Origin: Vibrio algicola | Lineage (GTDB): Bacteria; Pseudomonadota; Gammaproteobacteria; Enterobacterales; Vibrionaceae | Assembly (NCBI RefSeq): GCF_009601765.2 | Contig: NZ_CP045700.1 | Coordinates: 186,001-250,000, forward strand | Reading direction: 5' to 3' | DNA: 64,000 nt | Part shown: piece by piece, positions 36,320 to 44,264 of the stretch | How positions within the stretch are numbered: the first letter of the stretch is position 1 | Layout: each line of letters opens with the position of its first letter | Position numbers and translations under genes: made by a program | The notes under the pieces: model-generated | The model's input: the letters and a program-made list of their open reading frames with translations, nothing else | Databases searched by the model: none | Told to the model about the DNA's origin: nothing

Positions 36320-37903
36320 ATGCCTGATTTAACCAACTCCCTAAATACCTCTTCTCAACTGCAACATTCCCAACGACAAGAAACCGATTGCGCCGCTGAT
36401 AAACTGGGCTTAAATAATCCGACCTTATGGTATAGCGGCGGTTTTATCGCGATGTTCGTGGTATTGGCTTTATTTGACGGCCAAATGTTATCAAGCATAG
36501 TCAATGCTGGCTTTGCTTGGTCGGTCAAAGTCTTTGGCCCTTATTGGCAGGTGTTACTTCTGCTGACTTTTTTAATTGGCATCGCATTAGCCGTAGGGCG
36601 CACCGGTCGGGTAGTGTTAGGCGGGATTGATACGCCAGAGATGGATAATTTTCGCTGGATGGCGATCCTCTTTTGTACCTTACTGGCGGGTGGTGGCGTT
36701 TTTTGGGCTGCGGCTGAGCCGATTGCACACTTTGTCAGTGCGCCTCCTATTTTTGAAGCGACAAAAAATGTGCAGCAACAAGCGGTGAATGCGCTTTCTC
36801 AATCGTTTATGCATTGGGGGTTTTTAGCGTGGGCAATCGTAGGCAGTTTAACCACCATTGTGGTGATGCACCTGCATTATGATAAAGGCTTACCACTCAA
36901 ACCAAGAATTTTGCTTTATCCAGTATTAGGTGAGCGCGCGCTGAAAGGGCACACCGGCGCCTTGATTGATGCGTGTTGTATCATTGCGGTTGCGGCCGGA
37001 ACCATAGGGCCAATTGGCTTTCTTGGCCTGCAAATCAGTTATGCGCTCAATGCATTGTTTAACATCCCAGATGGTTTTACCACTCAATTGATTATTGTGC
37101 TCTTTACCATCGTGCTTTATACCCTTTCGGCGTTAAGTGGTTTAAATCGCGGCATGCAAATGCTCAGTCGTTATAATGTGATTTTAGCGGTTGGCTTAAT
37201 GCTGTATATCTTAATTTTCGGCCCAACCAGCTTTATTTTTAACACTTATATTCAAGGTGTTGGCAGTATGGTTGATAACTTTATCCCGATGGCAACCTAT
37301 CGTGGGGATGAAAGTTGGCTTGGCGGTTGGACTGTTTTCTTTTGGGGGTGGTTCTTAGGCTATGGACCTATGATGGCGATCTTTATCGCGCGTATTTCTC
37401 GTGGTCGTTCGATTCGTGAGTTAATTTGCACCATCAGTATTGTTGCGCCTTTAGTGACTTGTTTTTGGTTCACCATTATTGGCGGCAGTGGTTTAGCGTT
37501 TGAAATTGCCAACCCAGGAAGTGTCAGCGATGCATTTGCAGGCTTTAATTTGCCTGGTGCGCTGCTGGCAGTGACCCAACAGTTTCCAATGCCGACTTTA
37601 ATTTCGATTTTGTTTTTAATACTCACCACCATTTTTATCGTCACGACCGGTGATTCGATGACTTATACCATTAGTGTGGTGGTTAGCGGGGAGACAGAAC
37701 CGAACGGGATCATCCGTACCTTCTGGGGTGTGATGATGGGGGTTACGGCGTTGATTTTGATTTCACTAGGCGAGGGTGGGATTTCGGCGTTGCAATCCTT
37801 TATCGTGATCACGGCTGTACCGGTATCATTGATATTGTTACCTTCGCTTTGGAATGCACCACAAATAGCAATCAAAATGGCGAAAGAGCAAGGCTTTGAT
37901 TAA
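36320..37903 (+). CDS. BCCT-family (betaine/carnitine/choline) transporter
   Basis: 527 residues, 12 predicted helices. The BCCT signature is visible in WTVFFWGWFLGYGPMMAIFI followed by ARISRGRSIRE, and in GGGVFWAAAEPIAHF. The usual WxxWW aromatic box around helix 8 appears altered (FFWGWFLGYGP), so the substrate may not be the classical betaine. The ATG at 36320 is chosen for its GGAG site; a longer frame to 36218 lacks one. It may work in osmoprotection along with ProVWX, or import another quaternary amine. Confidence 0.86.
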   Translation: MPDLTNSLNTSSQLQHSQRQETDCAADKLGLNNPTLWYSGGFIAMFVVLALFDGQMLSSIVNAGFAWSVKVFGPYWQVLLLLTFLIGIALAVGRTGRVVLGGIDTPEMDNFRWMAILFCTLLAGGGVFWAAAEPIAHFVSAPPIFEATKNVQQQAVNALSQSFMHWGFLAWAIVGSLTTIVVMHLHYDKGLPLKPRILLYPVLGERALKGHTGALIDACCIIAVAAGTIGPIGFLGLQISYALNALFNIPDGFTTQLIIVLFTIVLYTLSALSGLNRGMQMLSRYNVILAVGLMLYILIFGPTSFIFNTYIQGVGSMVDNFIPMATYRGDESWLGGWTVFFWGWFLGYGPMMAIFIARISRGRSIRELICTISIVAPLVTCFWFTIIGGSGLAFEIANPGSVSDAFAGFNLPGALLAVTQQFPMPTLISILFLILTTIFIVTTGDSMTYTISVVVSGETEPNGIIRTFWGVMMGVTALILISLGEGGISALQSFIVITAVPVSLILLPSLWNAPQIAIKMAKEQGFD

Positions 37904-38111
37904 TAAGTTAATAGATTCATCACTTGTTAGGCTTTAATGAGTTAGGGGCAGTTTATGCCCCTTATTTATGTGTTGGACTATGATGGCAAAAAATTATCAA
38001 CCCGATGAGATTTTAACCTGATATTTTAGTATCTTATTGTCTTATCACGGTTAACCTTGACAGAGATTCATGTTGAGCGTGAGTGGTTGGATATTTTTAT
38101 TAAGGCTTGTT

Positions 38112-38726
38112 ATGACGCTCTCTATTTGGTTTTCATTAGTGTTGATTTGTTTGCTGGGAGCTATGTCTCCGGGGCCGAGTTTGGCTATGGTGGCTAAGCA
38201 TAGTTTGGCGGGTGGACGTGCAAATGGATTGGCAACCGCTTGGGCGCACGCTTTTGGTATTGGTCTGTATGCGTTATTCACTATTCTAGGTTTAGCGGTT
38301 TTATTGCATCAATTTCCCAGTGTTTTTAAACTGATCACTTATGCTGGCGCGCTTTATTTAGCGTGGTTAGGTTGGAATGCGATTCAATCGAAAGGCGGTA
38401 TTGCCGAGCGGTTGGAGTCGGGCAAAACCTGTTCAGTCTATCAATCCGCCAAAGAAGGTTTCTTGATCTCGATTTTAAGCCCTAAAATCGCGATATTTTT
38501 CACCGCATTATTTAGTCAATTTGTGGCAGTCAGTGCAGAAACCAGCAGTAAGGCTATTATTGTATTAACCCCATTTTTTATTGATGCTCTTTGGTATACC
38601 TTGATCACCTTTATGCTTTCGAGCCAAGCATTGTTGGGCACTTTAAGACGTAAAGCACATTGGATTGATCGTGTTTCGGGTGTGGTGTTAATCTTATTAG
38701 CGCTGCGAGTGGTGTGGATGGTTTGA
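38112..38726 (+). CDS. LysE/RhtB-family amino acid exporter
   Basis: About 204 residues, six helices. The family hallmark is near the start: CLLGAMSPGPSLAMVAKHSLAGGRANG (PGP motif), and further on ALYLAWLGWNAI and LISILSPKIAIFFTALFSQF. The ATG at 38112 has AAGG upstream; an upstream ATG at 38070 adds 14 residues and is also possible. The exported amino acid is unknown. Confidence 0.85.
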   Translation: MTLSIWFSLVLICLLGAMSPGPSLAMVAKHSLAGGRANGLATAWAHAFGIGLYALFTILGLAVLLHQFPSVFKLITYAGALYLAWLGWNAIQSKGGIAERLESGKTCSVYQSAKEGFLISILSPKIAIFFTALFSQFVAVSAETSSKAIIVLTPFFIDALWYTLITFMLSSQALLGTLRRKAHWIDRVSGVVLILLALRVVWMV

Positions 38727-38766
38727 TTTTAGGTGAGCTAAAAATTGCAGCCAAAGGAGTGGAGTA

Positions 38767-39162
38767 ATGGAGATCAACTTTAACTGGGAAGATGCTAGCC
38801 AAGTTATTATTGGGGCATTTACGTTGGCAGTTCCGATCTCATTTTCTGAGGAAGCATGGGATCTCAGCCGCACGCTACCAATGCTCAATATTGGTATGCT
38901 ATTTGGCACTTCAATCGTAATCCTAGCTTTTTTTGCCTATCAAAGTGTGTTCCAAAGTGACGTCCAACACCGTATGTTTGCCTTTGTATTTCGGATCGTT
39001 TTTACTTATTTTCTTACTCTATGTGTCGTCGCATTAGTGTTGTTTTCACTCAATAAATTGCCATTAGATGCAGAACCATTATTGGCACTTAAACGATTGA
39101 TTATTATTGCAATGCCAGCTTCAATGGGCGCAATAGTCGTGGACAGTTTTGATAAAGAGTGA
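38767..39162 (+). CDS. DUF2391-like integral membrane protein
   Basis: 131 residues with four hydrophobic helices. The start IIGAFTLAVPISFSEEAWDL is typical of the DUF2391 membrane family, followed by TLPMLNIGMLFGTSIVILAF. Function unknown. GGAGTGGAGTA supplies the ribosome site, 40 bp after the LysE gene, so the two may be cotranscribed. A strong terminator follows. Confidence 0.72.
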   Translation: MEINFNWEDASQVIIGAFTLAVPISFSEEAWDLSRTLPMLNIGMLFGTSIVILAFFAYQSVFQSDVQHRMFAFVFRIVFTYFLTLCVVALVLFSLNKLPLDAEPLLALKRLIIIAMPASMGAIVVDSFDKE

Positions 39163-39207
39163 ATAAGGGTAAATCACGCGAAAGGATAAAAATAGGATAG
39201 AAAGGAA

Positions 39208-39245
39208 AAGGGAGCGGTTGATAAATGAGCCGCTCCCTTTTTTTG
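39208..39245 (+). terminator. Intrinsic terminator
   Basis: AAGGGAGCGG (39208-39217) pairs with CCGCTCCCTT (39230-39239), followed by a T-run of about ten. Confidence 0.92.
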
Positions 39246-39286
39246 GTTGAAATTGAGCATCGTTAAATGCTCAATGTCGACATGGG

Positions 39287-40096
39287 TTATTTGGTCGATA
39301 ATGCGCTGTTAACGATCGACGACATAAAACGTTGCTGAGTGGCAGAGTCTGATTTATTAAACCAAAAATGCAGCATTTCTTCTTCGGTATTTTGGTAGGC
39401 TGCTTTAGTCGCCGGTTTTGTTTTGGCGAATGCTTGGCTCATCACTGAAGAGGTAAAGCGTTGCTGAGTGGCGGTATCTGCTTTATCAAACCACTGATGC
39501 AACATCTCCTCTTCGGTATTTTGATATTGGACAGCGGTGGTCGTTGTAGCGGCTACAGGAGCAGAAGCTGCAACAGGAGCTGTGGCAGCGACTGCTGTGA
39601 TGGCCGCAACGCCACCCTTCTTATTGTATGCGACAGATTCTACTTCATATTTACGACCAAGTTGGACGCCATTCTTGAGCAGTTTGTCTTGTGCAACTTT
39701 AACTTCATTACCATTTTGGTCAACTAATTTCCATGTTGGATTTTTATCAAAATCACGAGCTTGATCGGCGCTACGGTATTTCGGCATCACCAGTTCTAGT
39801 TGGCTATCGGTGGCATCAAATTTAGTGATAATAGCATCAGTAGTTACATTTACTTGGTCATTACCTTCTTGAAATACAGGTTGGTAACGGAACACAATTT
39901 GGTTCACACCATCGGGCAAGGTGACGCTTTTTTCACTAGCAAACAAACCACCATTGATGTCTGGATCCGCGCTATTGGTTGCCAACATATCGACATTACT
40001 TGGAAACTTAATAGTCACATCGGCTGCAGCGGTAGCACTAAAGCAGAGTAGGGCAGCAAGAGCAGCCGGCGTTAAGACAGAGCGAGTAATTGACAT
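39287..40096 (-). CDS. UPF0319 (DUF2057) periplasmic protein with duplicated C-terminal motif
   Basis: 269 residues with a signal peptide (LAALLCFSATAAADV). The body has the DUF2057 pattern (VTIKFPSNVDMLATN, VTLPDGVNQIVFRYQPVF). The C-terminus carries two copies of a motif of about 32 residues: YQNTEEEMLHQWFDKADTAT and YQNTEEEMLHFWFNKSDSAT, each followed by QQRFxSS. An Ala/Pro/Thr linker (AATAPVAASAPVAATTTT) separates the body from the repeats. Function is not established; the E. coli relative YccT is linked to curli control. Confidence 0.85.
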   Translation of the reverse strand: MSITRSVLTPAALAALLCFSATAAADVTIKFPSNVDMLATNSADPDINGGLFASEKSVTLPDGVNQIVFRYQPVFQEGNDQVNVTTDAIITKFDATDSQLELVMPKYRSADQARDFDKNPTWKLVDQNGNEVKVAQDKLLKNGVQLGRKYEVESVAYNKKGGVAAITAVAATAPVAASAPVAATTTTAVQYQNTEEEMLHQWFDKADTATQQRFTSSVMSQAFAKTKPATKAAYQNTEEEMLHFWFNKSDSATQQRFMSSIVNSALSTK

Positions 40097-40143
40097 GTTG
40101 GTATCCTTTTCGTCAATGAAGATAATAGATGAACAGCAATAGA

Positions 40144-40171
40144 AAAGGGCTCTAACTGAGAAGAGCCCTTT
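40144..40171. terminator. Terminator between tmaR and the UPF0319 gene
   Basis: AAAGGGCTC (40144-40152) and GAGCCCTTT (40163-40171) form a 9-bp stem. It lies just after the minus-strand tmaR stop codon. Confidence 0.75.
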
Positions 40172-40184
40172 GATTTTCTTCTTT

Positions 40185-40502
40185 TTATTTTTTTGCGTTA
40201 TTTTGTTGCTTGTCCGCTTCTGTTAGTTCGCGGATTTTACGGCTGATATCACGACGCTGTTTTGAAATTTCTGCACCAGTGATGATGTGGTCATCAACAC
40301 GATCTTCATAATCGGCTTTCATGTTCTTGATGATGGCAATGATTTCTTCTTGAGACATTTCTACGTGAATATAATCCATAAGGTTGTCTAGCAGATCAAC
40401 ACGCTTACGGTTATCACGGATTTTTTTCTCGTTATCCAGAATTTCACGTTTCAGTTTATTTTTACGACGAGCTTGGTTTACGATTTCAAATACGTTAGCC
40501 AT
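40185..40502 (-). CDS. tmaR: PTS system pole-localizer protein TmaR (DUF496)
   Basis: 105 residues, almost wholly helical. It matches the YeeX/DUF496 pattern: [55 protein letters not shown]. In E. coli, TmaR clusters at the pole and recruits PTS enzyme I. A GGAAGAAACC ribosome site precedes the ATG. It is monocistronic, with a terminator after the stop. Confidence 0.9.
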   Translation of the reverse strand: MANVFEIVNQARRKNKLKREILDNEKKIRDNRKRVDLLDNLMDYIHVEMSQEEIIAIIKNMKADYEDRVDDHIITGAEISKQRRDISRKIRELTEADKQQNNAKK

Positions 40503-40800
40503 GGTTTCTTCCTCATTAAAAAGTTAAAAATAAAATCCTATTTATCAAATTAAACCATATCCCTATCTCGCATAACAGCGCTAAGATCAAAATAAACGAG
40601 GATTGTGACGCTTCTTGTTTATCCTCGTCTACTTTTCAACCACTCAAAGCTTAAATGACAAAGGGTGAACTAAAGTCATTGAAATGAAGTCGAAAATAAT
40701 ATGATATAGACATCAGTCGTTTAGGCTTCAATCGACTTACCTCGATTAAAAGGCTTTTATCTCGAACAACATTTAATCACGAAAGATCAATAGCCCTAGT
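40503..40800. other. Intergenic region between tmaR and the next genes
   Basis: Divergent promoter region for tmaR on the left and the yceH block on the right. I see no gene and no motif that can be named. Confidence 0.35.
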
Positions 40801-40977
40801 ATGATGGATGAAAATGACAAAAATAAGATAGATAAATCAATCTATCGTTTTCGAAAAGCTTACCAAGAGGCCAGATATTGGTCGGATAAACTAAAATTAG
40901 AGCTGAACCGCAAACAGATCATGGTGGTCAGCAATAATGGACAGAAAATCTCACGCTTGTGTCGTTGGGATCATTGA
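40801..40977 (+). CDS. Small 58-residue protein upstream of yceH
   Basis: The ORF runs from ATG ATG to TGA with a protein-like, charged composition: MMDENDKNKIDKSIYRFRKA, YQEARYWSDKLKLELN, then KQIMVVSNNGQKISRLCRWD. It ends 28 bp before yceH on the same strand. No strong ribosome site is seen before the first ATG, and an in-frame ATG at 40813 could be used instead. No family recognised; predicted helical and cytoplasmic. Confidence 0.55.
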   Translation: MMDENDKNKIDKSIYRFRKAYQEARYWSDKLKLELNRKQIMVVSNNGQKISRLCRWDH

Positions 40978-41005
40978 GGCCATAGGGTCAATCAGAGGAA
41001 AAAAA

Positions 41006-41665
41006 ATGAATATTGAATTATCGGCAGTAGAAGCGCGTGTGATAGGTTGTTTGATTGAAAAAGAAGTCACAACCCCAGATTATTACCCACTGACACTCAA
41101 TAGTTTAACCACCGCATGCAATCAAAAAAGTAATCGTGAGCCGGTTATGGCGCTTACAGAAGCAGAAGTGATGGATGCTACAACTGCATTGATTGCGCGT
41201 CATTTAATGACCGATGAAAGCAGCTTTAATAGCCGCGTCTCTAAGTTTCGTCATCGTTTTTGTAATACTGAATTTGGCTCGCTGCAATTTAGCGATCAAC
41301 AACGTGCGATTGCCTGTTGTTTATTATTACGTGGTGCACAAAGCCCAGGGGAAATCCGCACGCGTACCAATCGTTTGTGTGAATTTACCGATGTGAAAGA
41401 AGTGGAAGCAGTTCTAGATCAAATGGCCGCTAACCCAGAAGGGGCGGTGGTGGTGAAGTTACCTCGTGAAGCCGGTAAACGTGATTCACGTTATATGCAC
41501 TTATTTAGTGGTGAGATTGATATTGCGGCATTAGAAGCGGCTGCGCCTGTGCAAAGAGTTGCGGTGAGCTCATCTCAATATGAACAACGTATTGCTCAGC
41601 TTGAAGGTGAGGTGGTGCAATTAAAAGCGGATATGGCCGAACTAAAAGCGTTAATCGTTGATTAA
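41006..41665 (+). CDS. yceH: UPF0502 protein YceH
   Basis: 219 residues. [40 protein letters not shown] and SNREPV are the family signature, with paired winged-helix domains and a C-terminal coiled coil ([20 protein letters not shown]). The function is not known. The ATG at 41006 is chosen for AGAGGA upstream; the open frame reaches back to 40937. The stop codon overlaps the start of the next gene by one base. Confidence 0.88.
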   Translation: MNIELSAVEARVIGCLIEKEVTTPDYYPLTLNSLTTACNQKSNREPVMALTEAEVMDATTALIARHLMTDESSFNSRVSKFRHRFCNTEFGSLQFSDQQRAIACCLLLRGAQSPGEIRTRTNRLCEFTDVKEVEAVLDQMAANPEGAVVVKLPREAGKRDSRYMHLFSGEIDIAALEAAAPVQRVAVSSSQYEQRIAQLEGEVVQLKADMAELKALIVD

Positions 41666-41952
41666 TGCACAGCTCTGACATGACTGATGTGACGGTTACC
41701 CCACACAAACAATGGCATGTGTACTTGATAAGGACGCGTGCCAATAGTTTATATTGCGGTATTACCAATGATTTAGCCCGTCGATTTGCGCAGCATCAAT
41801 TAGGTAAAGGCGCGAAATATTTACGCGGTAAAGGCCCATTAGAACTGGTGTGGTCACAATCGGTTGATGATAAAAGCGCGGCGCTGAAAGAAGAAATAAG
41901 AATTAAAAAGCTGTCGAAGGCTTATAAGGAAAGGTTGGTGTTAGAAGGATAA
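41665..41952 (+). CDS. GIY-YIG nuclease-superfamily protein, YhbQ/UPF0213 type
   Basis: 95 residues. The GIY-YIG core appears as [20 protein letters not shown] and [19 protein letters not shown], with the conserved Arg and the KGPLELVW strand. Such small single-domain proteins are thought to act in DNA repair. The start overlaps the yceH stop codon (TAATG), which indicates translational coupling; a downstream ATG at 41680 is an alternative. Confidence 0.85.
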   Translation: MHSSDMTDVTVTPHKQWHVYLIRTRANSLYCGITNDLARRFAQHQLGKGAKYLRGKGPLELVWSQSVDDKSAALKEEIRIKKLSKAYKERLVLEG

Positions 41953-41995
41953 ATTTGGTGGCGTTAATCACACGCCACCGAATATAAAGTCGAAA

Positions 41996-43234
41996 TTATG
42001 CTGCTGTCATTAATTGATCTTGAGATTGGTTTTGAACCGGTGCTTTTACCGTGATACATAACACTAATGATACGACTAATAGCATCAACATTACGCCAAA
42101 TACCGCGCTAAATCCGCCAAATAGTGAAGCAATGATTGAGCCAATTAAGCTGCCGATACCAAACCCTAAGTAGATAACGCCATAGTTCTGAGTTAAGTTG
42201 TTCAAACCAAAGAAATCGCTGACTAATGATGGGAACACAGTAATGGTTCCGCCAAAACTAAAGGCCACACAAGCCACTGCAAAGTAGAAGCTCATTTCAT
42301 TGAGTGACATAAAACGCAGTGCCAATACCCCAGCAAGACAAACAATAACTGCAATCGAAACCACTTTAATACGAGATATTTTGTCGGATAAAATACCAAG
42401 GACTAAACGACCACTTAAGTTTGCGATTGCAATAATTGCTACCGCACTCGCTGCTGCAGCAACTGAGAGATGTACATAACTTTCACCGATATCTTTCGCT
42501 ACACCAATAACATATAAACCAGACATACAAATGGTTAAGAAAATAATAGACAATACCCAAAATTGTTTGGTTTTTACTGCATCATTCAAAGTCATATCTT
42601 TTGATGTATTTTGGCTTTGTTGTTGCGTCTCCACCTGTGGTGCATCGGTCATCATCAATGCGCCGATGATCACCATAGTTGTGACTAATGCTCCCCACAC
42701 TTCAAACGTCATATTTAGGTTGTCGTTAGTTAGGAAGTATAAATTGATGTATTTGAATCCTAAACTGCCAAGGCCATAAGCACCAATAGCATAAGCAGAA
42801 GCTAAGCCCTTACGCTCAGGGAAGAACTTCACACAATTGGAAAGTGTCATTAAATAGCCTGTACCATCGGCAAAGCCTAACAATAAGCCCGCGGTTAAAT
42901 ACAATGCCCATAAATGTGTTACGTGAGAGATGGCCATTAACGTCGCACCCATTAACAATGCCGCGCCAATGGTCACTTTACGCACTCCAAATTTAGCTTG
43001 TAGTTTACTTGATAGTGATGATGCAACCGCAAGTGATAAGCTTAAAATGCCGAAAGAAAATGCCACTTGGCTGACAGGTTGATCTAATTGCTTGGCAAGA
43101 GGGGCATTAAATAAGCTCCAAGTATAAACCGAACCTAATGCAAATTGAGTCAGGATAGTACCAAGTAAGGTCCATAAGCGAACATTGCTTTGGTTAGAGG
43201 TTTTAGCCTCGGTATTGGTGGTTGAAATAGCCAT
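41996..43234 (-). CDS. yhjX: MFS transporter, OFA family, YhjX-like
   Basis: 412 residues, 12 helices. The protein follows E. coli YhjX closely in wording: GTILTQFALGSVYTWSLFN, QPVSQVAFSFGILSLSLAVA, GFADGTGYLMTLSNCVKFFP, AYAIGAYGLGSLGFKYI. In E. coli, yhjX is the main target of the pyruvate-sensing YpdA/YpdB system. A LytS/LytTR pair lies directly upstream here, so the module seems conserved. The transported compound is not established; pyruvate or a related carboxylate is plausible. Confidence 0.85.
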   Translation of the reverse strand: MAISTTNTEAKTSNQSNVRLWTLLGTILTQFALGSVYTWSLFNAPLAKQLDQPVSQVAFSFGILSLSLAVASSLSSKLQAKFGVRKVTIGAALLMGATLMAISHVTHLWALYLTAGLLLGFADGTGYLMTLSNCVKFFPERKGLASAYAIGAYGLGSLGFKYINLYFLTNDNLNMTFEVWGALVTTMVIIGALMMTDAPQVETQQQSQNTSKDMTLNDAVKTKQFWVLSIIFLTICMSGLYVIGVAKDIGESYVHLSVAAAASAVAIIAIANLSGRLVLGILSDKISRIKVVSIAVIVCLAGVLALRFMSLNEMSFYFAVACVAFSFGGTITVFPSLVSDFFGLNNLTQNYGVIYLGFGIGSLIGSIIASLFGGFSAVFGVMLMLLVVSLVLCITVKAPVQNQSQDQLMTAA

Positions 43235-43343
43235 AGTTTAGCTCCAAATTTAACTTAAATCATAGGGTCAAAGCCCGTCTCTAAGGTCTAAGTTACAAGC
43301 ATTATTCAGTAATACAATGGAGGGCGAATGATATAAAATGAAC

Positions 43344-43389
43344 TGCATTTGTATGGCGTGAAATGCAATATAAGCGCATCAAATGCAAT
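43344..43389 (-). promoter_or_regulatory. Direct-repeat regulator site upstream of yhjX, YpdB-like
   Basis: On the minus strand ATTGCATTTGA and ATTGCATTTCA (complements of 43379-43389 and 43359-43369) are direct repeats with a 20-bp period. E. coli YpdB binds two GGCATTTCAT repeats with a 21-bp period. A third TGCATTT lies at 43344-43350 in the opposite orientation. The site is about 125-155 bp before the yhjX start. Confidence 0.6.
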
Positions 43390-43480
43390 TTGGCCGAGTG
43401 ATGATTTGTCAATAATGGAGAATGGGAGCGGTTATCAGGATTGGATATTCAATTAAGTGGAAGTTTCAAACTCACTCAGT

Positions 43481-44233
43481 TTATAGCCCCATTAGAATTC
43501 GGAATTCCTTCACATTACCACGACTGACCGGCACTTCTTTAGCAGCATGGGCTAACGTTAATAAATAGGTACTATTCACGCTTGGCTTTATTTGTTTGAT
43601 TTGCTGCAAATTGATGCAATATGAGCGATGACAGCGATAGAATTGCGCTTCTGGCAGGCGACTAATGAGCTCGCTGATCGGGTACTGAGCCACTAACTCT
43701 TGTCCTTGAGTCGTATAAACTTGAGTGATTTTTTCATTTGCCCATGCATAAACAATATCTTGCTTATCGATGATACAGATTTTGCTGCCATCTTGCAGCG
43801 GCAGGTGATTTTGTCCGTCGGCAGGATGAGACTTGGCATTCGAACTCGTTGGCTGAGCAATCGGCTGTGGATTGACGATAGCTTCTAACTTCTCAAGCGC
43901 ACGGAGCATACGCTGCTCATTTAAAGGTTTAAGCAAGTAATCCAGCGCTTCAATTTCAAACGCATCGGCGGCATGTTCTTTATACGCGGTGGTAAAAATA
44001 ATATGCGGCGGTGACGGCATTTGGTGAAGGTTCTTTGCCAGCATCACGCCATCAATCGAGGGAATATTAATATCTAAAAATACCACATCCACTTGTGCGC
44101 TCTGCAAATATTTAAACGCTTCAAGTCCATCATTAAAATCGGCTTTAATCTCGATTTTACTGTGCTTATTAATTAAATAGGTTAACTCTTCACGCGCCAG
44201 ATATTCATCTTCAACAATTATTGCAGTGGTCAT
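43481..44233 (-). CDS. LytTR-family response regulator, YpdB/BtsR-like
   Basis: 250 residues from the ATG at 44233. The receiver domain has the acidic pair E8/D9, phospho-acceptor D54 in VDVVFLDINIPS, and FTTAYKEHAADAFEIEALDYLLKPL. The C-terminal LytTR DNA-binding domain contains IVYAWANEKITQVYT and FYRCHRSYCINLQQI. A longer frame to 44311 would overlap the kinase gene and has no ribosome site. It is transcribed 31 bp after the kinase, as a two-component operon, and probably activates yhjX. Confidence 0.87.
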   Translation of the reverse strand: MTTAIIVEDEYLAREELTYLINKHSKIEIKADFNDGLEAFKYLQSAQVDVVFLDINIPSIDGVMLAKNLHQMPSPPHIIFTTAYKEHAADAFEIEALDYLLKPLNEQRMLRALEKLEAIVNPQPIAQPTSSNAKSHPADGQNHLPLQDGSKICIIDKQDIVYAWANEKITQVYTTQGQELVAQYPISELISRLPEAQFYRCHRSYCINLQQIKQIKPSVNSTYLLTLAHAAKEVPVSRGNVKEFRILMGL

Positions 44234-44264
44234 TTGTTTAGCCTTTTGTATTCTGTGATCTGGA

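Noticed and set aside
41505..41768. 87-residue minus-strand ORF across yceH and the GIY-YIG gene
   Set aside because: Overlaps two supported genes in antisense and has no start signal.
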